Counted from the first letter of the stretch, positions 6,855-15,182 are shown. The stretch is DNA of 49,237 bases from Candidatus Galloscillospira excrementipullorum (GCA_018714125.1 DVNV01000019.1:1-49237); one strand, 5' to 3'. Notes: generated from the sequence alone by a model not told the origin. Translations and numbers: made by a program.

Positions 6855-9437
6855 TCATTCCAGCAGCCCGTATTTGAGCTTCATTCGTTCCAGCTTTTCC
6901 AGCACCGGCCCGGAAAAGCACCACAAAAACACCACCGTGGCCGCCGCCTGAACGGCGTCCATGGGCAGGCCGGCAAGCAAGTAGGAGATAAGAATCCCCA
7001 CATTGAGGCCCTGCATCCACAGTAGCGCCGACTGCGCGCTCATCAGGGCCCCGTAAAGGAAGATTGCCGCCAGCGCGCCAAATGCGCACAAGGCCCCCCT
7101 GGTGCGCCGCAGCAGCCCCGAGTGAAACAGCGCCCCCGCCAAAAAGCCGACCAGCCCCATGGCAACCATCTGCCAGGGCGTCCAGGGCCCCTGCCCAAAC
7201 AGGAAGTTGGACAGCAGCATGGTCAAGGCCCCCACCAGGAATCCCGTCTGGGCTCCCAGCGCAGCCCCCGACAAAATCACCAGCGCCATAACCGGCTTGC
7301 ACTGGGGCAGCATGAAAAAGGCCGCGCGCCCCGCAACGCCAAGTGCACACAGCACCGCCACCACCACCAGCTCGCGCGCCTGCGGACGCCGCCCCTCAAA
7401 GAGCAGCGCAAAGGGCAGCATGATTTCAAGCAGCACCAAAAGCGACAGCAGGTAGTAGCTGCGCACCTCAAACACCAGGGTGCCCAGGCACAGCGTTGCC
7501 AGGACCAGCGCCAAAGCCGCCCCCGCGACGGCCGCCTGCCGCCCCGCCCGCGCCTTCGGGCGCCTGGAGCGGTGCAGGGCCTTTTTATCCGCCTTTTGGG
7601 CCGGCCCGTCCTTTGGGAGTCTGTCTGCCCTGCCGCACCCCTCCTGCCGAGGCAGGCCCTGCCCGCTCCCGGGCGCAGCCTGCCGCAGGGCAAATTCCCC
7701 TTGTGCCGGGGCGCCCTCGCAAGGGCCTGCCGCATGCACGCAGGCAGGCTGCGCCCCCGGCGGGGCGGCGTCGGTCGCGGGGGCGGGTGCGGGTTTCCCC
7801 TGCTGCGCACAGGCCGAAATCAGGTCCTGCGCCGTCACGGCACCCGGCACAATCGCGCGGGACATGCGGCTCGCCGCCGTGGTATAAAAGCTGTTTGCCG
7901 CAAAGAAGTCCCTGGCAGGGGCCTGCGCCGCGATGCCGCCGTCAAACACCAGCGCGCAGGTGTCTGCGTGCTGCGCGCAAAACTCCACGTCATGGCTGAC
8001 CATGAGAACCGTTGCCCCTTGCGCGCACAGCTCCCTGAGCAGGGCGGCAAATTCGCGCTTAAACCCCGCGTCCATGCCCTTGGTGGGCTCGTCAAGCAGC
8101 AAAATATCAGGCTGCTGCAGCAGCACCTTGGCCAGCGCCGCGCGCTGCTGTTCCCCTCCGGAGAGGTCGAAGGGGTGGCGGCACAGCAGGCCTTCCAGCC
8201 CGCAGCGCGCCGCCACGGGGGCGATCTCCTGCGCAAAAAGAGTCTCCCGCGCCTGGCCCTGCGCGTCTTTTCCCGACGGCAGGGCCTCAAAAAGGTCCTC
8301 TTCCACCGTCTTTTTCAAAAACATGCTCTGCACCTGCTGCGGCAAAAGCCCCACCTTTCCCGAAGCCGTCACCTTGCCCGAAAAGGGGGCATACAGGCCG
8401 GCCGCCAGCCAAAGCAGCGTGCTTTTCCCCGCGCCGTTGCCCCCCATCAGGGCGAGCACCTGCCCGCGCGGCACCGTCAGGCTGAGCTCCCGGAGCAGAG
8501 GCTCTGCCTTCTTGTCGTATCCAAACCAAACCCGGTCAAAGCGCAGCGCCGGCTCGGGCTTTGGGGCAAGGGCTGCCCCGGGGCAGGGCACAGTCCCCAC
8601 CAGGCCCCTTTGGGCGCGCGCCGCAAGCCAGGCCCTTCCCTCCCGAACCGTGACGGGACAAGGGGCCTGTCCGTCCGCCGCAGCCCAGACGCGCATGGCG
8701 GTGGGCATGGCCTCGAACATGCCGTGGGCATCCCTGCACAGCGCCTGCCCCACGGCGTCGGGGCTTCCCTGCGCCGCCAGGCGGCCCTTGTCGAGCAGCA
8801 GCACCCTGTCGCACAGGGGCAGCGCCTCCTCCAGCCTCTGCTCGACCAGCAGCACCGTAACGCCCAGCTCCCGGTTGAGCCTTGACAGCGTCGTCAAAAA
8901 GGCCGACGCCGCCACGGGGTCAAGCTGACTGGTGGGCTCGTCAAGCAGCAGCAGACGGGGCTGCAGCAGCATGACGGCCGCCAGGCTGAGCGTTTGCTTT
9001 TGCCCTCCCGAGAGATGGGAGACCTCCCTGTGAAACCAGGGCTCGATTCCGAAAAAGGCGGCCATTTCGGCAATGCGGCTGCGCATGGTTTGCCTGTCGA
9101 CCCCGAGATTTTCCAGCCCAAAGGCAAGCTCATGCCACACCCTGTCGGTGACAATCTGATTGTCCGGCGACTGCTGCACAAAGCCGATGGCGGCCGCCTG
9201 CTCGCGCGCCTCCACCTCCTGCAGAGGCCGGCCCTCAAACAAAATCTCTCCCTGCAAGTCCCCGTGCGGCGCAAGCACGCTTTTGAGCTGCCGCAGCAGC
9301 GTGGACTTGCCGCAGCCCGACGGCCCGCACAGCACCGCAAACTCCCCTTTTTCAAGCGAAAAGGAGACGTCCCGCAGCACGGGGCCGTCCTGCCCCGGAT
9401 AGGAAAACGAGAGGCCTCGCACCGTCACACAGTCCAT
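6855..9437 (-). CDS. ECF transporter fusion: two ATPase domains plus S component (860 aa)
   Basis: Three functional parts are fused. The first ABC ATPase has Walker A GPSGCGKS at 38-45, then LSGGQKQ and LLLLDEPTSQLD. The second has GGNGAGKS near 335, then LSGGEQQRAALAK and LLLDEPTKGMD near 430-455. After a Pro/Ala/Gly-rich linker (about 525-650), a membrane domain of about 200 residues with several hydrophobic segments matches an ECF S component (RAAFFMLPQCKPVMALVIL). ECF importers take up vitamins or metals; here the A, A and S parts form one chain, and EcfT is the overlapping upstream gene (13 bases). Cobalamin or a precursor is my best guess, from the Cys-rich neighbour. The linker DNA holds inverted repeats shared with 31578-31666. 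Confidence 0.85.
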   Translation of the reverse strand: MDCVTVRGLSFSYPGQDGPVLRDVSFSLEKGEFAVLCGPSGCGKSTLLRQLKSVLAPHGDLQGEILFEGRPLQEVEAREQAAAIGFVQQSPDNQIVTDRVWHELAFGLENLGVDRQTMRSRIAEMAAFFGIEPWFHREVSHLSGGQKQTLSLAAVMLLQPRLLLLDEPTSQLDPVAASAFLTTLSRLNRELGVTVLLVEQRLEEALPLCDRVLLLDKGRLAAQGSPDAVGQALCRDAHGMFEAMPTAMRVWAAADGQAPCPVTVREGRAWLAARAQRGLVGTVPCPGAALAPKPEPALRFDRVWFGYDKKAEPLLRELSLTVPRGQVLALMGGNGAGKSTLLWLAAGLYAPFSGKVTASGKVGLLPQQVQSMFLKKTVEEDLFEALPSGKDAQGQARETLFAQEIAPVAARCGLEGLLCRHPFDLSGGEQQRAALAKVLLQQPDILLLDEPTKGMDAGFKREFAALLRELCAQGATVLMVSHDVEFCAQHADTCALVFDGGIAAQAPARDFFAANSFYTTAASRMSRAIVPGAVTAQDLISACAQQGKPAPAPATDAAPPGAQPACVHAAGPCEGAPAQGEFALRQAAPGSGQGLPRQEGCGRADRLPKDGPAQKADKKALHRSRRPKARAGRQAAVAGAALALVLATLCLGTLVFEVRSYYLLSLLVLLEIMLPFALLFEGRRPQARELVVVAVLCALGVAGRAAFFMLPQCKPVMALVILSGAALGAQTGFLVGALTMLLSNFLFGQGPWTPWQMVAMGLVGFLAGALFHSGLLRRTRGALCAFGALAAIFLYGALMSAQSALLWMQGLNVGILISYLLAGLPMDAVQAAATVVFLWCFSGPVLEKLERMKLKYGLLE

Positions 9438-10360
9438 GGCTCACCCTCCGTCCCGCTGCGCGCCGCGCAGCCTCTTGCGGCCCGCCTTGCCCACACCGCC
9501 GACTGCACCCCTCTGCACAAAACGGGTGTCAGGCACAGCGCCAGATAGAGCAGCACAAGGCACAGCGAACAGGGCGAGGCGCCGCCTTTCACGGTGGGGA
9601 AATAGCGAAAGGAAAGCAGCCCCGCCGTCCAGCCCCACAGCAGGCAGGCGGCGCAAAACAGCATCCAGCAGAGCAGCACCCAGTCGCGGCGGCTCATGCG
9701 GTAAATCGAAAAGGAGGTGCGTCCCTTGAGCCCGTAGCCCCGGCTGCGCATGGAGTCGGCCGTTTCTACGGCATTTTCAAAGCTCCAGGTGAGCATCGCC
9801 GACAAAATGGCAAAGGCCGCCCGGCTTCTTTGCCACACGCCGCCCCGGCCGACGTCAAGCCCCTGCAGGCGCTGCACCTCTGCCGTCTTTTTCATCTGGC
9901 CGGTAAAGCGCGGCACAAAGCGCAGCGCCATGGACAGCACCAGCGACAGTGAAGGCAGCAGCCGTCCAAACAGCCAGACCAGCTTGTCCGACTGCACTAC
10001 CTCATGGAAGCAGGAAAACCAAATCAGCACACAGGCCAGCATGGCGGCTGCGGCCAGCCCGTATATGACGCTTTCCAGCGTCAGGGGATTGCCCCAGGGC
10101 AGCCAGGCCAAAATGGTGGCGCCCTCGTGGTTGAACAAGGGGTTGAGCAGCGCCGCCGCAAGCGCCGTCGGCAGCACAAACACAAGGCCAAACCGGCCTG
10201 CCTCCCGTCTGCGCAGGCAGGCGGCATAGGCGCAGCCGCCCGCCATCGACGCCGCCAGACAGGCCGGATGCATCAGGCACATGGAAAACAGCAGCACCAG
10301 TGCAAAAAAGATAAAATTTACCGCCGGATGGCAGGAAGAAAACGCATCCTGACGCTCCAC
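9425..10360 (-). CDS. ecfT: ECF transporter transmembrane protein EcfT (311 aa)
   Basis: This is the T component that couples the ATPases to the substrate-binding S component in the membrane. Hydrophobic segments occupy about residues 12-45, 55-72, 80-115 and 228-285. The cytoplasmic coupling region contains RLQGLDVG and the diagnostic MRSRGYG (the Ala-Arg-Gly-like coupling motif of the CbiQ/EcfT family). GGGAGG lies 9 bases before the ATG. The stop overlaps the start of the ATPase fusion gene by 13 bases, so the two are translationally coupled. The Cys-rich gene lies just upstream on the same strand, giving a three-gene operon. Confidence 0.88.
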   Translation of the reverse strand: MERQDAFSSCHPAVNFIFFALVLLFSMCLMHPACLAASMAGGCAYAACLRRREAGRFGLVFVLPTALAAALLNPLFNHEGATILAWLPWGNPLTLESVIYGLAAAAMLACVLIWFSCFHEVVQSDKLVWLFGRLLPSLSLVLSMALRFVPRFTGQMKKTAEVQRLQGLDVGRGGVWQRSRAAFAILSAMLTWSFENAVETADSMRSRGYGLKGRTSFSIYRMSRRDWVLLCWMLFCAACLLWGWTAGLLSFRYFPTVKGGASPCSLCLVLLYLALCLTPVLCRGVQSAVWARRAARGCAARSGTEGEPWTV

Positions 10361-10452
10361 GGTCTGTCCCTCCCTTCAAAAACATGTCCGCCGATGCCCT
10401 TGCAAAGGGCATTCCCCGCTTTTGTGCGGCATGAAGACGGCCCCGCCCTTTC

Positions 10453-10773
10453 TCAGGGGTTATCAAAAGTGCTCCCCTTTTTGTGGGGCCCTTCTTTTTC
10501 GGGCTGCAGCCTGCGGCGCGCCATCTGCATGACGCGCGGCAGGCGCTCGAGCACAAAGTCATACCCTCCCTTTGAGTGGGGAATGCCGCAGGCGCTGCAG
10601 TCCTTGATGCCCTCCCCGGTATACCGGGAGTTCCCCCCGCAGCTCTCACCCAGCACATACAAAGGGCAATAGCAGAAAAGACAGTTGAAATACCCGCCCT
10701 CTCCCGTGGGATGACAGGGAAAATAGGGGCAGGCCTCGTTTCTAAAATACCTGTCGCTCGCCTTCTCACTCAT
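10453..10773 (-). CDS. Cysteine-rich small-domain protein (106 aa)
   Basis: The protein has nine closely placed Cys residues in a compact domain: NEACPYFPCH, FNCLFCYCPLY, ESCGG, and KDCSACGIPH. This is the layout of the Cys-rich small domain family (Pfam PF04071 as I recall), a probable metal-binding unit that sometimes occurs with cobalamin biosynthesis genes. The ATG at 10773 has a purine-rich GGGGGA site; a longer frame from 10974 has none and would run through a terminator. It is the first gene of the ECF operon, 92 bases before ecfT. The cobalamin connection is the main reason for guessing the substrate of that transporter. Confidence 0.75.
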   Translation of the reverse strand: MSEKASDRYFRNEACPYFPCHPTGEGGYFNCLFCYCPLYVLGESCGGNSRYTGEGIKDCSACGIPHSKGGYDFVLERLPRVMQMARRRLQPEKEGPHKKGSTFDNP

Positions 10774-11097
10774 ACCGCTTTTCCCCCTTTTGGTCTTTTT
10801 GCCGGCGCCGGCACCCGGCTTTGCCCTTGACGGCCCCTTGCAGAGGCGGTCAAAGAGCCCCTTTTGCCGACAAAAAGGCCTTCTCCGGGAACCTTTGCTC
10901 AGGAGAAGGTCTTTTTTCAAAAGGGCGGCCGCCCGCCCAAAAAACGCAGCTTGCCGCCACGGCACCTTTTGCAAACAGGCAGCTTTTCCTTTACAGGGTA
11001 TCCCCTTTCCCGCTCTCCTGTCAAGCCAAAAATGGAGAACCCGCAGGGCTCAGGGCCTGTTTTTTCAAAAAAATCCAAAGGAGCGGCAGACCCTGTC
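10774..11097 (-). other. Leader region of the ECF operon with an internal terminator
   Basis: No gene is visible. On the minus strand a TTGACA occurs near 11030, with only a weak -10 (TACCCT). A strong terminator (10872-10917) lies between that point and the Cys-rich gene. If transcription starts at the TTGACA, the terminator would sit in the leader, as in attenuation or riboswitch control. I do not recognise any known riboswitch consensus, including the cobalamin one. Confidence 0.35.
10872..10917 (-). terminator. Terminator-like hairpin upstream of the ECF operon
   Basis: AAAAAGGCCTTCTCC pairs with GGAGAAGGTCTTTTT over 15 bp with one G-U pair. It has T runs in both directions. nrdG already has a closer terminator, so this one may act as a leader terminator for the ECF operon. 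Confidence 0.65.
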
Positions 11098-11123
11098 AAA
11101 AAGCGGGCCGCAATGCGGCCCGC
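11098..11123 (-). terminator. Terminator of nrdG
   Basis: On the minus strand, a perfect 9-bp stem GCGGGCCGC/GCGGCCCGC with loop ATT is followed by five T residues. It lies 25 bases after the nrdG stop. Confidence 0.85.
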
Positions 11124-11148
11124 CACGGCTTTTTGCCCGGGCTTTCGC

Positions 11149-11676
11149 CTATCCGTTCCAGCGTTCGCTGCAGTCCAGCACGGCCCGGCCCGCCTCAAGC
11201 GACGCCGGCACGTCAATGGTGCGCTGGTTGGAGGAGCCGCGAAAGCGCAGCTCATAGCTTTTTTTGTCCTGCTCGAAGCGTCCGTCAATCAGGATGTCAA
11301 GCTGCTGCAGCAGGGCAAGCACGCCCTCATCCTGCTTGGACATCTCCAGCAGCTCCTCAAAGGTATACCCGCTGTAGGCCGCCGTCTCCAGGCCGTGCTG
11401 CCTGCAATACTGTGCAAAGCGTGCAAGCGGGGCCGCCTGACAAAAGGGCTCTCCGCCCGACAGCGTGATGCCCCTGACCAGAGGGTCCCCCTGCAGCCGC
11501 TCAATGAGCTGCTCCACCGTGGTGGGCTCTCCTCCCTCAAAGGGGTGGGTCTGCGGGTTATGGCAGCCGGGGCAGTGGTGCGGGCAGCCCTGGGTAAACA
11601 CCGTCATGCGGATGCCGGGGCCGTCCACAATGGAATTTTGAATCACGCCTGCCAGCATCAGAGGCTTGTCTGTCAT
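11149..11676 (-). CDS. nrdG: Anaerobic ribonucleotide reductase activating protein NrdG (175 aa)
   Basis: NrdG is a radical-SAM enzyme that puts the glycyl radical on NrdD. The iron-sulfur motif CPHHCPGC is at residues 31-38, i.e. C-x3-C-x2-C, followed by the SAM-binding phrase ITLSGGEPF. The length matches the family (150-180). An AGGAGG site precedes the ATG at 11676, and the start overlaps the stop of the TRIC-family gene by four bases (ATGA). nrdD lies upstream on the same strand beyond that gene, so the three genes probably serve anaerobic dNTP synthesis or were assembled around it. Confidence 0.95.
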   Translation of the reverse strand: MTDKPLMLAGVIQNSIVDGPGIRMTVFTQGCPHHCPGCHNPQTHPFEGGEPTTVEQLIERLQGDPLVRGITLSGGEPFCQAAPLARFAQYCRQHGLETAAYSGYTFEELLEMSKQDEGVLALLQQLDILIDGRFEQDKKSYELRFRGSSNQRTIDVPASLEAGRAVLDCSERWNG

Positions 11677-12341
11677 GTTCTCTCCTCCTGTTTCTTTTCT
11701 CTCGGGCGGGCCTTGGGAAGCTGCCAGCCGTAGTGCTCGGCAAGCACGCGAATCAGTACGGTCAGCAAAATGCCCCAGAACATGGCTCCCGAAATTCCCT
11801 TGCGCTCCATCCAGTAATAACACAGCGCCCCCATGATGGCGGCCAGCGCATAAATGCGCTTGTTGAGCACAAAGGGAATCTCCCCTGCCATGATGTCGCG
11901 CAAAATACCGCCGCCGATTCCGGTCACAACGCCCACAAAGACGGCCAAAAACCCATTTTCCCGATAGCCCGCCGCCTGCGCCGCATAGACGCCGGTGACC
12001 GCGAAAACCCCAAGGCCCACGGCGTCGCACAGCTCCACGACGGCATGAAACGCCGCCGAGTGGCGCTTGAGCGCCGGCGTGCCGAAGCGGCCGAGAAAAA
12101 ACATCGTCAGCGCCGTTACAAAGGCCATCTCCGCATAGACGGGGTCTTGAAACATGGCCGGCGGCGTCACGCCCAGCAGCAGGTCGCGGATGACGCCGCC
12201 CCCCGTCGCCGTCGTGACCCCCAGCACAATGATGCCAAACAAATCAAGGTCCTTTTCAATGGCAACGCCGGCCCCCGAAATGGCAAAGGCAACAACGCCC
12301 ACCGCCTCGGTGCAAAACAGAAGGCTTGACAAAATATCCAT
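11673..12341 (-). CDS. TRIC-family (UPF0126/YicG-like) membrane protein (222 aa)
   Basis: This polytopic membrane protein carries the duplicated glycine motif of the bacterial TRIC/UPF0126 family: TATGGGVIRDLLLG near residue 44 and TGIGGGILRDIMAG near 140. Each half contains three hydrophobic helices. Bacterial relatives are trimeric cation channels, and some have been linked to glycine-related phenotypes. Its stop overlaps the nrdG start by four bases, so the two are translated together. Why a channel should be coupled to an RNR activase is not obvious. A cluster of basic residues ends the protein (PKARPREKKQEERT). Confidence 0.88.
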   Translation of the reverse strand: MDILSSLLFCTEAVGVVAFAISGAGVAIEKDLDLFGIIVLGVTTATGGGVIRDLLLGVTPPAMFQDPVYAEMAFVTALTMFFLGRFGTPALKRHSAAFHAVVELCDAVGLGVFAVTGVYAAQAAGYRENGFLAVFVGVVTGIGGGILRDIMAGEIPFVLNKRIYALAAIMGALCYYWMERKGISGAMFWGILLTVLIRVLAEHYGWQLPKARPREKKQEERT

Positions 12342-12686
12342 GTTTTTGCACCTCCCCTCTCAGGCGGACTTTTTGCACCCCGCCCCGGCCTTGGGCCGTT
12401 TATCTCCCTGCCTGGCGGGCTTCTTCCCGTGTCAAAAGGGGGCGGGCCCTTCTGCCCGCCCCCTTTTCGGCCCGTTTTCCGGATATGATGTTGCTCTTGT
12501 CCGCCCCCGCGCCTTTTCAGTCTGCGCCGGGCGGAGAAAATCTGCACGGTTTGGCGCGCCGTCTGCCTCCTGCGGACAAGCCCGCCTCTCCCGGCAGGCT
12601 CTTCCGTCCCCTTTTCCCTGCCGCAGCAGGCACAGGCGCCGCTTTCGCCGACGGCTTTTCCTGCAGGCTTTGCAGCGCCGCTTTTC
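12342..12686 (-). other. Gap between nrdD and the TRIC-family gene
   Basis: I see no gene. The stretch holds one strong hairpin (12434-12467) and otherwise GC-rich sequence. On the minus strand a GAGAGGGGAGG site leads into the TRIC-family start. Confidence 0.5.
12434..12467. terminator. Hairpin terminator after nrdD
   Basis: AAAAGGGGGCGGGC at 12434-12447 pairs perfectly with GCCCGCCCCCTTTT at 12454-12467. T tracts in both directions are short (four). It may reduce but not abolish read-through from nrdD into the TRIC-family gene and nrdG. Confidence 0.7.
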
Positions 12687-15008
12687 TTACAGGCCGTGCT
12701 TGACGCGGTCTCTCTCCTCCGCCCGCTTGGCGTCGTTAAAGCGGTCAAGCGTGCCCACCAGATATCCCGTGATGCGGCGGATGCGTTCGAAGCCCAGGGG
12801 GCCCTCGTCCTCATGGCGTCCGCACTTGGGGCAGGTGTCCCCGATGATGCCGCTGTAGCCGCAGACGGGGTCGCGGTCCACGGGGTGGTTGATGCTGCCG
12901 TAGCCGATGCCGGCGTCGTGCATGGCGCGCACGATGCTCTCGAAGGCCTCCAGATTGTTGGCCGTGTCCCCGTCGAGCTCCACATAGGAGATGTGCCCGG
13001 CGTTGGTCAGGGCATGGTAGGGGGCCTCGATGTTGATTTTGTCAATGGCCTTGATGTCGAAGTAGACCGGCACATGGAAGCTGTTGGTGTAATACTCCCT
13101 GTCGGTCACGCCGGGAATCACGCCAAAGCGCTTGCGGTCAAGCCGCACGAAGCGTCCGGCAAGGCCTTCCGCGGGGGTGGCCAGCAGCGTGAAGTTGAGG
13201 CCCATCTCCTTGGACTTGTTGTCCAGATAGTGGCGCATGAAGTTGACGATGTCAAGGCCCAGGTTCTGCGCCTCCACCGACTCCCCGTGGTGCTTTCCGG
13301 TCAGTGCCACCAGCGTTTCGGCCAGGCCGATGAAGCCGACCGACAGCGTCCCGTGCTTGAGCACCTCGGCAACACTGTCGTCAGGGCCCAGCTTTTCGGA
13401 GTCAATCCACACGCCCTGCCCCATGAGGAAGGGGAAGTTCTTGACCGTCTTTTGCGAAATCAGCAGGAAGCGGTCGTAGAGCTGCTCGCACACCAGCTCG
13501 AGCTTGCGCTCCAGCTCTTCAAAGAAGGCGTCGATATCGCCCTTGGCGCGAATGCCGATGCGCGGCAGGTTGATGGAGGTAAAGCTCAAATTGCCTCTGC
13601 CATAGGTCGTCTGACGGCTGGGGTCATAGACATTGGCCACCACGCGGGTGCGGCAGCCCATGTAGGCAATCTCGGTCGTGGGGTCGCCCTCCTTGTAGAA
13701 GGCCAGGTTGTAGGGGGCGTCCTGGAAGGCAAAGTTGGGGAACAGGCGCTTGGCCGACACGCGGCAGGCCAGCCGGAAGAGCTCATAGTTGGGCTCGCCG
13801 GGGTTGTAGTTGATGCCCTCCTTGACGCGGAAGATATGGATGGGGAAAATGGGCGTCTCGCCAAAGCCGAGGCCCGCCTCCTGCGCCAGCAATACGTTTT
13901 TGATCACCATCTGGCCCTCGGGCGAGGTGTCCATACCGTAATTGATGGAGCTGAAGGGCGTCTGGGCGCCGGCGCGCGAATGCATGGTGTTGAGGTTGTG
14001 GATGAGCGCCTCCATGGCCTGATAGGTGGCGCGGTCGGTGTCGGCCTGCGCATGGCGCTGCGCATAGGCCAGCAGCGTGGCTCTCTGCTGCGCATCCTCA
14101 ATGCCGGCCTGCTCAAGCACCGCGTCAAGCGCCTCGTCGGCCGCCTCACTGCCCGCCAGGCAGGGCGCCATGCCCTTTTCATTCAAATCCGCAACGATTT
14201 CCTTGAGTCTCTCCTTGGTGATGTCGGCTTCCGGCGTCAGCAGCTCGCAGGCCGAGGCCAGCGCCTCCACATATTTGCGGCGGAAGGTCTTTGCCACGCC
14301 CACGGCAAGGCCGTAGTCAAAGTTGACGATGCTCTGCCCGCCATGCTGGTCGTTTTGGTTGGACTGCAGCGCAATGCAGGCCAGCGCCGCATAGCTCTGG
14401 ATGTCGTTTGGCTCGCGCAAGAAGCCGTGGCCGGTGGAAAAGCCGCCCGAAAACAGCTTGATGATGTCAATTTGCGTGCAGGTCGTGGTCAGCGTGTAAA
14501 AGTCAAAGTCGTGGATGTGGATGTCTCCCTCACGGTGCGCCCTGGCCTGCTCCGGCTTCAAAATGAATTTCTCGTTAAACTCCTTGGCGCCCTCGCTGCC
14601 GTACTTGAGCATGGTGCCCATGGGCGTGTCGCCGTCGATATTGCCGTTTTCCCGCTTGATGTCGGAATCGATGGAGTCGGTAAAGGTCAGCTCCTCGTAA
14701 ATCTTCATCAGGCGCGTGTTCATCTCGCGCACGCGGCTGCGCTCGGCACGATACAAAATGTAGTTCTTGGCCACCATATTGTAGCCGTTTTCCATGAGCA
14801 CCCGCTCGACAACGTCCTGAATGTCCTCAACGGCCGGCGGATGGTCGGGGAAATTCTCCCGCAGGCGCTCCTCCACCTTGAGCGAAAGCTCGGGAGCGGC
14901 CTTTGCCGAACGGCCGCTCGCCTCCATGGCCTTTGCTATGGCCGCATCAATCTTGGAAATGTCATAGGGCACTTCCCTGCCGTCTCTTTTCACGATGGTC
15001 TGAAACAT
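12687..15008 (-). CDS. nrdD: Anaerobic ribonucleoside-triphosphate reductase NrdD (773 aa)
   Basis: Class III RNR makes dNTPs without oxygen. An ATP-cone regulatory domain occupies about residues 1-95 (starting IVKRDGREVPYDISKID). The thiyl-radical region TTTCTQ places a Cys at 177. The C-terminus carries a Cys-rich zinc site (DPVCGYSGIIGDTCPKCG) and the glycyl-radical loop RRITGYLVGTLDRFNDAK. The length is in the normal range (700-790). The upstream region holds a strong promoter with NrdR-box-like palindromes, so repression by NrdR-ATP/dATP is likely. The activase nrdG is encoded downstream. An 819-codon open frame on the opposite strand is a GC-rich shadow. Confidence 0.97.
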   Translation of the reverse strand: MFQTIVKRDGREVPYDISKIDAAIAKAMEASGRSAKAAPELSLKVEERLRENFPDHPPAVEDIQDVVERVLMENGYNMVAKNYILYRAERSRVREMNTRLMKIYEELTFTDSIDSDIKRENGNIDGDTPMGTMLKYGSEGAKEFNEKFILKPEQARAHREGDIHIHDFDFYTLTTTCTQIDIIKLFSGGFSTGHGFLREPNDIQSYAALACIALQSNQNDQHGGQSIVNFDYGLAVGVAKTFRRKYVEALASACELLTPEADITKERLKEIVADLNEKGMAPCLAGSEAADEALDAVLEQAGIEDAQQRATLLAYAQRHAQADTDRATYQAMEALIHNLNTMHSRAGAQTPFSSINYGMDTSPEGQMVIKNVLLAQEAGLGFGETPIFPIHIFRVKEGINYNPGEPNYELFRLACRVSAKRLFPNFAFQDAPYNLAFYKEGDPTTEIAYMGCRTRVVANVYDPSRQTTYGRGNLSFTSINLPRIGIRAKGDIDAFFEELERKLELVCEQLYDRFLLISQKTVKNFPFLMGQGVWIDSEKLGPDDSVAEVLKHGTLSVGFIGLAETLVALTGKHHGESVEAQNLGLDIVNFMRHYLDNKSKEMGLNFTLLATPAEGLAGRFVRLDRKRFGVIPGVTDREYYTNSFHVPVYFDIKAIDKINIEAPYHALTNAGHISYVELDGDTANNLEAFESIVRAMHDAGIGYGSINHPVDRDPVCGYSGIIGDTCPKCGRHEDEGPLGFERIRRITGYLVGTLDRFNDAKRAEERDRVKHGL

Positions 15009-15118
15009 GACGAATCCCCCTCGGTTACTTTGTCAAAAATCCTCTTGCAGCACCTTGCGCCCCGAAAGCCCGCCCACGGCAGGCCTTTCGCACCGTTTGT
15101 ATGCCGCTATATCTCACG

Positions 15119-15182
15119 GCACAATATCTTGTGCATACAGTTGTTGCTTCTCTAGTATACCTACCTAGATATAGAGTGTCAA
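15119..15182 (-). promoter_or_regulatory. nrdD promoter with NrdR-box candidates
   Basis: On the minus strand, TTGACA (15177-15182) and TATACT (15154-15159) are 17 bases apart. The palindrome GCACAATATCTTGTGC at 15119-15134 fits the NrdR-box consensus ACACwATATATwGTGT at most positions. A weaker half-matching box, ACACTCTATATCTAG, overlaps the -35 and spacer at 15165-15179; the two centres are about 45 bases apart. The consensus is established knowledge; the assignment is by eye. Confidence 0.7.

Noticed and set aside
7122-8885. A 587-codon open frame opposite the ECF fusion gene
   Set aside because: Arg/Pro/Gln-rich translation without motifs; the ABC domains on the minus strand account for the constraint.
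10774-11097. Cobalamin, TPP or FMN riboswitch ahead of the ECF operon
   Set aside because: I could not see the conserved core words of any of these classes; only a terminator-like stem is present.
12696-15155. An 819-codon open frame on the plus strand
   Set aside because: It lies antisense to nrdD, has no ribosome binding site or family similarity, and shows the composition of a shadow frame in GC-rich coding DNA.
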